The notes beneath the pieces are model-generated. The model saw only the letters and a program-made list of their open reading frames with translations, did no database searches and was not told where the DNA came from. The translations under genes and the position numbers were made by a program. From Siphonobacter curvatus (GTDB lineage Bacteria; Bacteroidota; Bacteroidia; Cytophagales; Spirosomataceae), in assembly GCF_002943425.1 (NCBI RefSeq), contig NZ_PTRA01000001.1:744001-808000 (forward strand): 64,000 bases of DNA, read 5' to 3'. Position 1 is the first letter of the stretch; the number at the start of each line of letters is the position of its first letter. Below are positions 26,441 to 34,683 of the stretch, piece after piece.

Positions 26441-27028
26441 TTGGGAAAAAAACGCATTGTCGTCGCTGAAAAAGATCTGGTTGGCTTGCTCCGTGAGCGA
26501 GATCAACGTGGATTTACTATCCTGTATGATAATTATTCCTCGGCTTTATACGGGGTTATTTTGAAAATCGTCAAATCGGAAGAAACGGCTTCGGATGTTA
26601 TGCAGGAAGCCTTCGTAAAAATTTGGCGAAATATTGAATCTTATGAACGTTCGAAGGGCAGTTTATTCACCTGGATTTTGAACGTTGCCCGTAATACGGC
26701 TATTGATAAATTACGATCTCAGGACTATCAACAAAATACTCAAAACCAACCGCTTGAGTATTTCGTAAGTGTAGTTGAAGAAGAAAATCCAGTAGAGCAT
26801 CAGGTAGATGCCATTGGAGTTCGTAAAGTGGTCGATCAACTTCGTCCTGAATATCGTTCTATCATCGATTTGGTTTACTTTCAAGGCTACACGCAGGCAG
26901 AAGTCGCCGACGAACTTGAAATACCCCTGGGTACGGTGAAAACGAGGGTAAAAGCGGCCCTAGCTCAACTCCGAACATTGATTAGTATTCTCATTTTGTT
27001 GTTTTTCACCACCTACATTAATTCGTAA
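26441..27028 (+). CDS. ECF-type RNA polymerase sigma factor
   Basis: Sigma-70 family, ECF group, about 195 aa. Region 2: FTILYDNYSSALYGVILKIV, ASDVMQEAFVKIWRNI and RNTAIDKLRSQ. Region 4: YFQGYTQAEVADELEIPLGTVKTRVKAALAQL. The only start that covers region 2 fully appears to be TTG at 26441, so the exact N-terminus is uncertain. The C-terminus ends in an unusual hydrophobic tail (TLISILILLFFTTYINS). The stop is 4 bp before the anti-sigma gene, and the two form an operon. Confidence 0.88.
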   Translation: MGKKRIVVAEKDLVGLLRERDQRGFTILYDNYSSALYGVILKIVKSEETASDVMQEAFVKIWRNIESYERSKGSLFTWILNVARNTAIDKLRSQDYQQNTQNQPLEYFVSVVEEENPVEHQVDAIGVRKVVDQLRPEYRSIIDLVYFQGYTQAEVADELEIPLGTVKTRVKAALAQLRTLISILILLFFTTYINS

Positions 27029-27032
27029 AAAA

Positions 27033-27860
27033 TTGAATGAGCATGAAATAGTTTCGTCTGGCTTGCTGGAAAGCTATGTGCTGGGAATTACTTCAAAAGA
27101 AGAATCCACGTTAGTGGAGAGTCTTTTAACGAATCAACCTGAATACCAGGCTCAAGTAGAGGCCATACGGGATACCCTGGAAGCCTACGCTTGGCAAAAT
27201 GCTCAGGAACCTCCGGTATCGGTTCGAGAAAAAGTATTGGGAAGTATCCAGGAGTTGGCAGCAGGCCAGGGCGTTCCGGTGGCAGAGTCGCCTGCGAGCA
27301 CCCTGAGAATCCAACGTCCCGGCATTTCGGTTACCAGATCTTTGGTAACGTCCCGTAACTGGGTGGCTGCAGCTGTAGTCATCGTAGTACTAAGTGTAGT
27401 AGGTAACGTATTTTTATTCAAGCGATTGAAGGCTTCCGAGGAACAGTTAGCCTCGCTGGAATCACAAAATACACAGTTAGCCAATAATCTGGAAGCTCGT
27501 AAAGCCAGCTTTGAGAATGCCCGTCAGGAAATTGCTGTATTGCAGAATCCGGGTACGAAGCTCATCAAGTTGAAGGGCGAGCCTATTGCTCCGACGGCTT
27601 TTGCGATGCTGTACTCGAACGATTCGAAGCGGGAGACGTACATGGCTAATGTACAGTTACCCGCTGCTCCGCACGGTAAACAGTATCAGCTGTGGGCGAT
27701 TGTTGACGGCAAACCCGTAGACGCCGGGTTATTTGACAAAAATACCAGCTTACAGAAAGTGAAAAGTATTGACGGAGCTAACGCTTACGCCATTTCACTC
27801 GAACCCGAAGGCGGTAGCGGTATACCGACCGGACAGGTGTACGTGAAAGGGAACCTGTAA
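27033..27860 (+). CDS. Membrane anti-sigma factor (RskA-like)
   Basis: Protein of 275 aa that should hold the adjacent ECF sigma factor at the membrane. The cytoplasmic N-terminal part (1-~105) has the LLESYVLGITSKEE zinc-finger-like helix region without clear Cys/His ligands. A single TM lies near 110-130 (WVAAAVVIVVLSVVGNVFLF), then a coiled coil (LKASEEQLASLESQNTQL), then a C-terminal anti-sigma-K domain with QYQLWAIVDGKPVDAGLFD. The start is TTG at 27033; the nearby ATG at 27037 is out of frame. Confidence 0.86.
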   Translation: MNEHEIVSSGLLESYVLGITSKEESTLVESLLTNQPEYQAQVEAIRDTLEAYAWQNAQEPPVSVREKVLGSIQELAAGQGVPVAESPASTLRIQRPGISVTRSLVTSRNWVAAAVVIVVLSVVGNVFLFKRLKASEEQLASLESQNTQLANNLEARKASFENARQEIAVLQNPGTKLIKLKGEPIAPTAFAMLYSNDSKRETYMANVQLPAAPHGKQYQLWAIVDGKPVDAGLFDKNTSLQKVKSIDGANAYAISLEPEGGSGIPTGQVYVKGNL

Positions 27861-27885
27861 GAAAAGTTTAGTGAGTTAATCCAAT

Positions 27886-27921
27886 AAAAAGGTGACCTGA
27901 TTCGTCAGGTCACCTTTTTTA
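27886..27921 (+). terminator. Rho-independent terminator of the sigma/anti-sigma operon
   Basis: AAAAGGTGACCTGA, TTCG loop, TCAGGTCACCTTTTTT: a perfect stem with a T-tract. The A-tract on the left lets it also work for the convergent cupin gene. Confidence 0.92.
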
Positions 27922-27969
27922 TTGATTGATAGTTAGCGTGAGTTTGAAACGCTCAACTCATACGCTGTA

Positions 27970-28488
27970 TTATTTGCGTTGAAAATCATCCTGCACGCGA
28001 ACAATATCATCTTCGTCTGAAGGATTAGTAGCGTCCGTATGTTGCCAGATTTCGGCGACGATACCCCAGTTATCCAGACCAATCAGTCGGTGACGCTCAC
28101 CCTGTTGCAGCGTAATGACTTCGCCGGGTTCGTAGGTACGGGTTTCACCTTCTTCGTCAGTAGGGCTGGTCATCACGGCCACAGTACCCGCAACGACCCG
28201 CCAGATTTCGGCCCGCCGGAAGTGGTACTGCCAAGAAAGACGTTTTTCGGGACCTACGACCAGGATTTTAGGACTCAATTTAGCGAATCCTTCCAGATCC
28301 GTCATTTGAATCGTGGGGAAATACGTGCTAACAAATTCAGCCGTTTGAGCTTCATCAATAACGAAGAAACCACCCCAAGGACGGGTTTGGTCCTGTGTAG
28401 CAATGTTCAGCCCGTGGCTGCCCAGCTCGGTGGCAATTTTTTCGAAAAGTTCGGCCTTAGAAGTTTCAGCAGAAAAAGACAGATTCAT
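27970..28488 (-). CDS. Cupin protein, mannose-6-phosphate isomerase type II-like
   Basis: Single-domain cupin of 172 aa. Its conserved core is KILVVGPEKRLSWQYHFRRAEIW, then EPGEVITLQQGERHRLIG and WGIVAEIWQH, matching the C-terminal cupin of phosphomannose isomerase type II. Metal ligands would include the His/Glu of the YHFRRAE region and His of GERHRL. Its length and lack of a nucleotidyltransferase domain make it a stand-alone sugar-phosphate isomerase or related cupin; the substrate is not fixed. ATG at 28488. Confidence 0.8.
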   Translation of the reverse strand: MNLSFSAETSKAELFEKIATELGSHGLNIATQDQTRPWGGFFVIDEAQTAEFVSTYFPTIQMTDLEGFAKLSPKILVVGPEKRLSWQYHFRRAEIWRVVAGTVAVMTSPTDEEGETRTYEPGEVITLQQGERHRLIGLDNWGIVAEIWQHTDATNPSDEDDIVRVQDDFQRK

Positions 28489-28649
28489 GGTTTATTATTC
28501 GTGATTTACGGTGATTTTATCGAAAGAAGAACACGACCTCGGCCGCAAAGTACTAAAACTTTTAGGGTCCCCGCCATCGCATCAGACCAGAAATTTCTCG
28601 AAAAAGATATACCACAGGGTTCTGGCATTCTGATCCCGGGCAATTGCTG

Positions 28650-28657
28650 TATCTTTG
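28650..28657 (+). promoter_or_regulatory. -7 promoter box TATCTTTG, 4 nt before the dnaG start
   Basis: TATCTTTG, then ACTT, then ATG of dnaG. Perfect TAnnTTTG match; predicts a leaderless dnaG transcript. Only a weak TTCTG lies 17 nt upstream. Confidence 0.62.
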
Positions 28658-28661
28658 ACTT

Positions 28662-30701
28662 ATGCGAATACCACAGGAAACCGTCCAGCTCATTCAGGAA
28701 ACGGCCGACATTGTCGACGTCATCAACGATTACGTGACGCTTAAGAAACGCGGAGCCAACCTGATTGCCTGTTGCCCGTTTCACAATGAAAAAACGCCCT
28801 CGTTCAACGTTAATCCGGTACGGGGTATTTTCAAATGCTTCGGTTGCGGCAAAGCGGGTGATTCCGTGAAGTTTATCATGGAAATTGAAGGTATCGGTTA
28901 CCCCGAAGCCTTGCGGCATCTGGCCAAAAAATACGGCATTGAACTCAAGGAAACGGAGCAGACGCCCGAAGAAATTCAGTCGCAAAACGAACGGGAAAGT
29001 CTGTACATCGCCCTCGACTACGCCAAGAAATTCTACCAGGAGCAACTCCTGCAGTCCGACGAAGGCCAGTCTATTGGTCTAAGTTATTTTCAGGAACGGG
29101 GCTTCAATCGGCAGACCATCCAGCAATTCGAGCTGGGTTACGCTCTGGAAAGCTGGGATGCCTTTACGAAAAATGCCCTTCAGCAGAAATTCCGGATTGA
29201 AGTACTGGAAAAAGCCGGTTTGTCCATTCGGCGGGATTTGGATTCTCGGCCCGACGCTCGCGTTTTTGACCGCTTTCGGGCTCGGGTAATCTTTCCGATT
29301 CATAACGTTTCCGGCAAAGTGATTGCCTTTGGGGCCCGGATTCTGAAAGCCGATAAAAACCAGCCGAAGTACCTTAACTCGCCGGAAACGGAAGTCTATC
29401 ACAAGTCGAACGTTCTATACGGAATCTATCAGGCGAAAAATGCGATTCGTAACGAAGACGTCGCTTATCTGGTGGAAGGCTATACGGACGTAATTTCTTT
29501 GCACCAGTCGGGAATTACGAACGTGGTGGCTTCGTCGGGTACAGCTTTGACGGTCGAACAGATTCGACTGATTGGTCGCTTTTCACAGAACATTACGGTG
29601 CTGTACGACGGCGACGCGGCGGGGATCAAGGCCTCTTTACGCGGGCTGGATCTGATTCTGGAAGAAGGACTGAACGTGAAGCTTTGTACCTTTCCCGAAG
29701 GCGAAGATCCCGATAGTTACGTCCGCAAAATCGGCGGCGAAGCCTTCCGGCAGTACATCAAAACGCAGGCGGTCGACTTCATCCGTTTTAAAGCCGAAGT
29801 ACTGTTGCAGGACGCGGGGAATGATCCCTTCCGCAAGGCGGGTGTGATTAAGGAAATGGTCGAGAGCATTTCCAAAATTCCGGATGCCATTACGCGGCAG
29901 GTGTTCTTTCAGCAGACGGCCCGGCTAATGGATTTGCCCGAAGAAACGCTGGTGGCTGAAGCCAACAAACGCGTACGCGAGCGAATCAAGAACGATACCA
30001 AAGTCCGCGAAAAACAGGAACGAAAGTCCGAACCACCGCTGGACTTGCCACCAGGGGTAGGGGCTTTTTCGCCGGACGATGAGCCGGATTTTGCGGAGTT
30101 AATGGCGGCTGAACAAGGTCAGTCCGCCCCCGTTCCCGTATCCAAGCCGAAGCGTACGCCACTTTCGTACCAGGAAGAAGCCTTTTGCCGATTGCTGATT
30201 TTGTACGGAACGACGGTGATCGAAACGGAAACTCGGGAAGACGGACCGCACGACATTACGCTGATGGAGTACATGGTCAGTCAGACGTATGACCTGGATT
30301 TCCAGACGCCTCTGTACCAGCTATTCATGGATATTTTTCGGGCGGCAACCCAGCAGGAAGCTTATCCGGATACCAATTTCTTCCTGAGCCATTCCGATGC
30401 GATTATTCAGGAAGCCAGTATTGACTTTGTGTCGGAACGGCATCCGCTCAGCGAAAACTGGGAAAAAATGCACGAAATCTACATTCCGCACGAACGCGAT
30501 CAACTGGATAAAGTCGCTCACCGGTGTGTCCTTCGATTAAAAAAATCATTCAATGACCAGCGGATGCACGACATTAAACAACGGTTGACGGAAGTGACGC
30601 AGGCCAACGAGCAGGAAGAATTACTGATGCAATTCATGAAAATGAAACGGATTGACCAGGCTCTGGCGAAAGAACTGGGAATTGTAGTAACAGGCTATTG
30701 A
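28662..30701 (+). CDS. dnaG: DNA primase
   Basis: Primase of 679 aa that makes RNA primers at the replication fork. N-terminal CHC2 zinc ribbon (C38-x2-H41, then C59-x2-C62), the RNA polymerase core with FHNEKTPSFNVNP, and the Toprim domain with VEGYTDVISLHQSG and ITVLYDGDAAGIKA. The C-terminal helicase-binding part (~450-679) is acidic then helical. The length is slightly above E. coli DnaG. It stands apart from rpsU/rpoD. Start ATG at 28662, immediately after a promoter box. Confidence 0.97.
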   Translation: MRIPQETVQLIQETADIVDVINDYVTLKKRGANLIACCPFHNEKTPSFNVNPVRGIFKCFGCGKAGDSVKFIMEIEGIGYPEALRHLAKKYGIELKETEQTPEEIQSQNERESLYIALDYAKKFYQEQLLQSDEGQSIGLSYFQERGFNRQTIQQFELGYALESWDAFTKNALQQKFRIEVLEKAGLSIRRDLDSRPDARVFDRFRARVIFPIHNVSGKVIAFGARILKADKNQPKYLNSPETEVYHKSNVLYGIYQAKNAIRNEDVAYLVEGYTDVISLHQSGITNVVASSGTALTVEQIRLIGRFSQNITVLYDGDAAGIKASLRGLDLILEEGLNVKLCTFPEGEDPDSYVRKIGGEAFRQYIKTQAVDFIRFKAEVLLQDAGNDPFRKAGVIKEMVESISKIPDAITRQVFFQQTARLMDLPEETLVAEANKRVRERIKNDTKVREKQERKSEPPLDLPPGVGAFSPDDEPDFAELMAAEQGQSAPVPVSKPKRTPLSYQEEAFCRLLILYGTTVIETETREDGPHDITLMEYMVSQTYDLDFQTPLYQLFMDIFRAATQQEAYPDTNFFLSHSDAIIQEASIDFVSERHPLSENWEKMHEIYIPHERDQLDKVAHRCVLRLKKSFNDQRMHDIKQRLTEVTQANEQEELLMQFMKMKRIDQALAKELGIVVTGY

Positions 30702-30780
30702 TACCGTAGCCTAAGTACTGCGGAACGTTTTTCAGAAGCCAAAGGAATTCGGCGTAGCTTGGGGACTTTACGACCAGGCT

Positions 30781-31200
30781 ATGAAAAATCAAGTACTGAA
30801 TCAGCTTGCTCATCTGCAACGTAGGCAAACCATACTCTATGGATGCAGCCTAGGGGTTACGGCTCTGAATGGAACCGCAGTACTGTCGCAGGTAAAATTT
30901 CCCGCAATGCTGACTACTGATTTGATGCTAAATGCCAGTATGTTACTGTGGACGGGGTACGGAATCTATAGTTTGTATTATTCTCGAAAACTGGCTCTGG
31001 GAGTGACTATACTGGGACTGATTGCTCTCTGGATTAGCAATCATTGGGAAAAGCAGCTTATACCGATTAGTTGGGCAGTCGTGGGTGTATTTACTGGTAG
31101 CATTATCCAGCTAAGTATGGTTCGAAAGATAGGAGCCTTAATAAGCAGTCCACTTACATTAATACGACTGATTTTTAATCGAATAGGGGTAGAAGAATAA
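30781..31200 (+). CDS. Hypothetical four-helix membrane protein
   Basis: Protein of 139 aa with hydrophobic stretches near residues 20-35, 50-66, 71-87 and 93-115, and a basic C-terminal segment (VRKIGALISSPLTLIRLIFNR). It begins MKNQVLNQLAHLQRRQ. I recognise no family. It lies 80 bp after dnaG and 180 bp before nuoI on the same strand; a link with either is not evident. Base composition is more AT-rich than its neighbours. Confidence 0.6.
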   Translation: MKNQVLNQLAHLQRRQTILYGCSLGVTALNGTAVLSQVKFPAMLTTDLMLNASMLLWTGYGIYSLYYSRKLALGVTILGLIALWISNHWEKQLIPISWAVVGVFTGSIIQLSMVRKIGALISSPLTLIRLIFNRIGVEE

Positions 31201-31285
31201 GTTATAGATTGGGTTTTATTAAGAGCTGTTCTAGAAAAGTCTGAGCAACGACTGTCCAAAAGGGCGGTCGTTTGCGTTTGAAGTG

Positions 31286-31293
31286 TACTTTTG
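31286..31293 (+). promoter_or_regulatory. Probable nuoI promoter (-7 box TACTTTTG)
   Basis: TACTTTTG matches TAnnTTTG exactly and lies 87 nt before the nuoI ATG. TTTG copies upstream (31271, 31277) are too close to be the -33 element. Confidence 0.45.
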
Positions 31294-31380
31294 TAGATAG
31301 AGTAGATCGACTGTTTACATATTCCGGAACTCGTCCCAGGGGGAAGGAGTTTACTTGGTAGTAGATAAAAAAATCAGTAC

Positions 31381-33033
31381 ATGCAGGATCAGAGCTACTG
31401 GGGAACCATTAAACGCGGCATACAATCCAGCCTGAAAGGACTTCAAATTTCCCTGCGACATTTGAAAGATTCCACGCGGCGGCGTAAGCCCATTTATGTG
31501 GACGACCCGAATTATTTTGAACAAGACACGGGAATGGTAACCCTGCGGTATCCGTACGAAGCCATTCCAGTTCCCGATAATGGACGATACCGGCTCCATA
31601 ATGAAATGGACGACTGTATCGTCTGCGATAAGTGTGCGAAAGTTTGTCCGGTGGATTGCATCGAGATCGAACCCATTCGAGCCACGGGCGAGGTGGGGAA
31701 AGCCTCCGATGGATCAGCGATTCGCTTGTTTGCAGCCAAATTTGACATCGACATGGCCAAGTGCTGCTACTGCGGCCTGTGCACGACCGTCTGCCCGACG
31801 GAGTGCCTGACCATGACGAAAACGTACGATTATTCGGAGTTTGACATTCGGGACATGGTTTACCATTTCACGAATCTCACGCCCGAAAAAGCCGAAGAGA
31901 AGAAACAGCTTTACGAACAATTCGTGGCCGAAAAAGAAGCGGCCAAGACCAGTAAGCCCGTTGTAGCGAAAGAAAAAGAAACGCAGCCCGCAGCTCGTCC
32001 GACCTTTAAGCCTAGCTTGAAGAAAACGACCGAAGACGCAACTCCGGAAGTACAGGCGGAACGAAGTGAAGAGGCGAAACCCGCCCGTCCCGCGTTCAAA
32101 CCTGGATTCAAGAAAACGGCTGAACCTACGGAACCGGAAACAACTGAACCGAACGAGGCGAAACCGGCTCGACCTGCATTTAAGCCTGGGTTTAAAAAAA
32201 CTACGGAGGAACCAGCGGTACAGCCCGAAGCAACCGAAGAAGATCGACCCGCTCGTCCGGCATTCAAACCTGGATTCAAAAAGCCGACGACTGAACCTAC
32301 GCAATCGGAATCCGAATCAACAGAAGAGGCAAAACCTGCCCGCCCAGCGTTCAAGCCCGGATTTAAGAAAACGACCGTAGAAGCCAAGGCTCCGGAGGAG
32401 ATTCCGGAGAAAACGGAAACGCCGGCGGAACCCGAAGCGAAAACGCCGACGAGTTTTAAACCGAACTTTAAGCGAAAAGAAACCGAGCCGACGGTAGAAG
32501 AACCGATTCAGCTGGAACCTGCCGCATCGGTAGAAACCCCTGATGAACCGCCGATAGCCAAAAGCTTTAAGCCGGTATTCAAGAAAAAAACGGCGGAACC
32601 CGAAGAAACGAAGGTAGAAGAACCAATGCCTGAGGTACCCGCGGAACAGCCCGTAACGAAAAGTTTTAAACCCGTCTTCAAAAAGAAAACGGAAACCGAG
32701 CCGACGTCCGAAGCTCCCGCCGAAGAAGCTCCTGTACAAGAGAGCTTCAAGCCCGTGTTCAAAAAGACTGCTACGCCTGCAGCCGAGGTGCCAAAAGCCG
32801 TAGAAGAGCCCGCCGCACCGGAGCCTGAAGAACCCAAAGCGGAAGAGCCGGTACGGAAAAGCTTCAAGCCCGTCTTTAAAAAGAAGGCTGATGAACCCGC
32901 CGTTGCGGAACCCGTAAGTGAGGCTAGCCAGCCGGAACAAACGCCTGAAGTAAAGCCCGAAGAACCCGAAACGCCCAAACCCGGCGGCGGCAAATCATTC
33001 AAGCCCGTATTCAAACGACCCAATCAAGAATGA
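31381..33033 (+). CDS. nuoI: NADH-quinone oxidoreductase subunit I with long repetitive C-terminal tail
   Basis: Complex I subunit carrying clusters N6a and N6b. Residues 1-~190 are a normal NuoI: C79, C82, C85, C89P and C128, C131, C134, C138P form two 4Fe-4S sites. From ~200 to 550 follows a Pro/Glu/Lys-rich, probably disordered tail with eleven copies of [TAS]FKPx[FL]K[KR] separated by acidic linkers. Normal NuoI is ~160-220 aa, so the tail more than doubles the protein. The stop overlaps the nuoJ start (ATGA), and the frame is continuous, so the tail is genuinely part of this gene. Confidence 0.93.
   Translation: MQDQSYWGTIKRGIQSSLKGLQISLRHLKDSTRRRKPIYVDDPNYFEQDTGMVTLRYPYEAIPVPDNGRYRLHNEMDDCIVCDKCAKVCPVDCIEIEPIRATGEVGKASDGSAIRLFAAKFDIDMAKCCYCGLCTTVCPTECLTMTKTYDYSEFDIRDMVYHFTNLTPEKAEEKKQLYEQFVAEKEAAKTSKPVVAKEKETQPAARPTFKPSLKKTTEDATPEVQAERSEEAKPARPAFKPGFKKTAEPTEPETTEPNEAKPARPAFKPGFKKTTEEPAVQPEATEEDRPARPAFKPGFKKPTTEPTQSESESTEEAKPARPAFKPGFKKTTVEAKAPEEIPEKTETPAEPEAKTPTSFKPNFKRKETEPTVEEPIQLEPAASVETPDEPPIAKSFKPVFKKKTAEPEETKVEEPMPEVPAEQPVTKSFKPVFKKKTETEPTSEAPAEEAPVQESFKPVFKKTATPAAEVPKAVEEPAAPEPEEPKAEEPVRKSFKPVFKKKADEPAVAEPVSEASQPEQTPEVKPEEPETPKPGGGKSFKPVFKRPNQE
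31999..33030 (+). repeat. Tandem degenerate repeat coding for the NuoI tail
   Basis: Eleven units, each starting with [TAS]FKPx[FL]K[KR]. Units 2-5 have the form PARPAFKPGFKK and are spaced ~28-29 codons; units 7-11 have the form SFKPVFKK with longer, more variable acidic linkers. The change in type at unit 6 suggests two rounds of duplication. Minus-strand open frames here are mirror images of the repeat. Confidence 0.9.
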
Positions 33034-33569
33034 CCGCTTTTGTGTTTCTATTTTTTGTTATGCTGACCATCGCGTCGGCGGCGGTGGTGCTGATCAGTCG
33101 AAACGTACTGTATTCGGCGTTTAGCCTGATGGTCACGTTTCTGGGTATTGCGGCACTGTACGTATTCGCTGGAGCTGATTTTCTGGCCGTTACGCAGATT
33201 ATGGTGTACGTAGGAGGAATTCTGGTACTGCTGGTATTTGGCGTCATGTTAACCCGAAACAAAGCGGATCGGGGTACGGGTCAGGCCAACGTCATTCGAA
33301 CCGAACATAGTCGTACCTTCTGGGGCATACTGACGGCTGGAGGTATCTTCGCCATTCTGTCGACGATTTTGGCCAAAGCTCGCTTCGATACAGTCGAACG
33401 TAATCACTTTGAATTGATCGAGCGTAAAACAACGATTCAGGAGCTGGGAATTGGCTTACTTACGGATTATGCGTTGCCCTTTGAAGTCGCTGGTATTTTA
33501 CTGATGGTAGCCTTACTGGGAGCGGCGTACTTATCCGGCAAAGCAAAAAATTTCGGTACGAAAGAATAA
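33030..33569 (+). CDS. nuoJ: NADH-quinone oxidoreductase subunit J
   Basis: Membrane subunit of complex I, 179 aa with five hydrophobic helices. The conserved stretch ASAAVVLISRNVLYSAFSLM, FLAVTQIMVYVGGILVLLVFGVM (the pi-bulge helix TM3) and the final GAAYLSGK are typical. ATG overlaps the nuoI stop, indicating translational coupling. Confidence 0.93.
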   Translation: MTAFVFLFFVMLTIASAAVVLISRNVLYSAFSLMVTFLGIAALYVFAGADFLAVTQIMVYVGGILVLLVFGVMLTRNKADRGTGQANVIRTEHSRTFWGILTAGGIFAILSTILAKARFDTVERNHFELIERKTTIQELGIGLLTDYALPFEVAGILLMVALLGAAYLSGKAKNFGTKE

Positions 33570-33576
33570 CACCCGT

Positions 33577-33882
33577 ATGCAAATTCCACTTTCTTATTTC
33601 CTGCTAACGGCGGCCTTACTGTTCAGTATCGGCTTGGCCGTAGTCATTGTCAAGCGAAATGCCATTGTCGTACTGATGGGCATTGAACTGATGCTCAACG
33701 CGGCTAATCTTAATCTGGTGGCTTTCAGTCGCTTTGATACGGATTTGACCGGGCAGTTTTTCAGTCTCTTCGTAATCATTGTAGCAGCGGCCGAAATTGT
33801 GGTAGCTCTGGCAATCGTACTGAAAGTTTTTCAACACTTCCAAACGGTACAACTGGACGAAGTTTCCGAACTAAAAGATTAG
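33577..33882 (+). CDS. nuoK: NADH-quinone oxidoreductase subunit K
   Basis: Membrane subunit of 101 aa with three helices. The proton-channel glutamates lie in MGIELMLNAANLNLVAF and VAAAEIVVALAIVL. It starts 7 bp after nuoJ. It is followed by a bidirectional terminator, so the nuoIJK unit ends here and the remaining membrane subunits are transcribed separately. Confidence 0.94.
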   Translation: MQIPLSYFLLTAALLFSIGLAVVIVKRNAIVVLMGIELMLNAANLNLVAFSRFDTDLTGQFFSLFVIIVAAAEIVVALAIVLKVFQHFQTVQLDEVSELKD

Positions 33883-33937
33883 ACAAGCATGCAATAGCCC
33901 TTTCGAACGGATGCTATGCACCGAGGATTGAGGTAAT

Positions 33938-33973
33938 AAAAAAAGGCTGGTACTCATGGACCAGCCTTTTTTT
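33938..33973. terminator. Bidirectional terminator between nuoK and the DUF2911 gene
   Basis: AAAAAGGCTGGT/ACCAGCCTTTTT hairpin with T-tract on one side and A-tract on the other. The stop codon of the minus-strand DUF2911 gene (33972) lies at its edge. Confidence 0.9.
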
Positions 33974-34514
33974 ATTGGGTACGAATCGGAACCGCTACTT
34001 CCGTATGATCCCAGTGGAGTACCAGATCAGTACCGCCCGTTTGGGGCATAAAGCTTATTTCAAAAAGTTCTTGCACTTCTGGTACCTGATGGGAAGGCAC
34101 AGCGGCACGAAAGAGGTCTTTGGATGCATCGTATTCCGTACCCCACTGACCCGTTTCCTGATTGATGACTACTTGCCAGTCCTGCGGTCCGGGGATGGTC
34201 CAGAGCGTATATTCGCCCGCTTTTAGAGGGTGCCCGGCCAGCGTTACATTGTGATTGACGGTCAGTTTCGTGGCTTCGTTAGCTCCCGTCCGCCAGACTT
34301 TTCCGTAGGGAACCAGGGCACGCGTGGAAGAATCACCAAAAATGGTTCGTCCTTTTTTGGCAGGCTGGCAGTAGGTAACTTCCAGGCGAAGTCCGTTTTG
34401 GTTGAAACGAGCATGAGCCTCCTGACTTAAAGGCTTGGCGTACTGCTTGTACAGAAACGCCGAAAGTGCCGCCAGTCCACCTACGACAACCAGAGCAATG
34501 ATTACTTTTTTCAT
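33972..34514 (-). CDS. DUF2911 family protein
   Basis: Envelope protein of 180 aa with an N-terminal membrane helix (residues 3-21, VIIALVVVGGLAALSAFLY) and one DUF2911 domain: LEVTYCQPAKKGRTIFGD, PYGKVWRTGANEATKLTVN and LKAGEYTLWTIPG. The function of the family is unknown. A second member is encoded at 48.6-49.5 kb with the same motifs. It lies between nuoK and nuoL on the opposite strand. Confidence 0.88.
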   Translation of the reverse strand: MKKVIIALVVVGGLAALSAFLYKQYAKPLSQEAHARFNQNGLRLEVTYCQPAKKGRTIFGDSSTRALVPYGKVWRTGANEATKLTVNHNVTLAGHPLKAGEYTLWTIPGPQDWQVVINQETGQWGTEYDASKDLFRAAVPSHQVPEVQELFEISFMPQTGGTDLVLHWDHTEVAVPIRTQ

Positions 34515-34683
34515 AAGTTGTATGCAAAACGTTCAGTGAACGCTAAATGCTCAAGACTATTTCAGTACGAAGAGCCTTATACTTGAATTAGAGTAGATGG
34601 GGTGAAAAACATACTCATGGAAAGCCTAAAAAATTTCACCGCATGTACAGCTAAACCATAAAATCTAAGCGTAACAAAGGCCT

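Noticed and set aside
31714-32940. Long minus-strand open frames with FLNPGLNAGRAG- or FFLKTGLKLF-type repeats
   Set aside because: They are the mirror image of the NuoI tail repeat; the plus-strand frame is fixed by the iron-sulfur domain and the nuoJ overlap.
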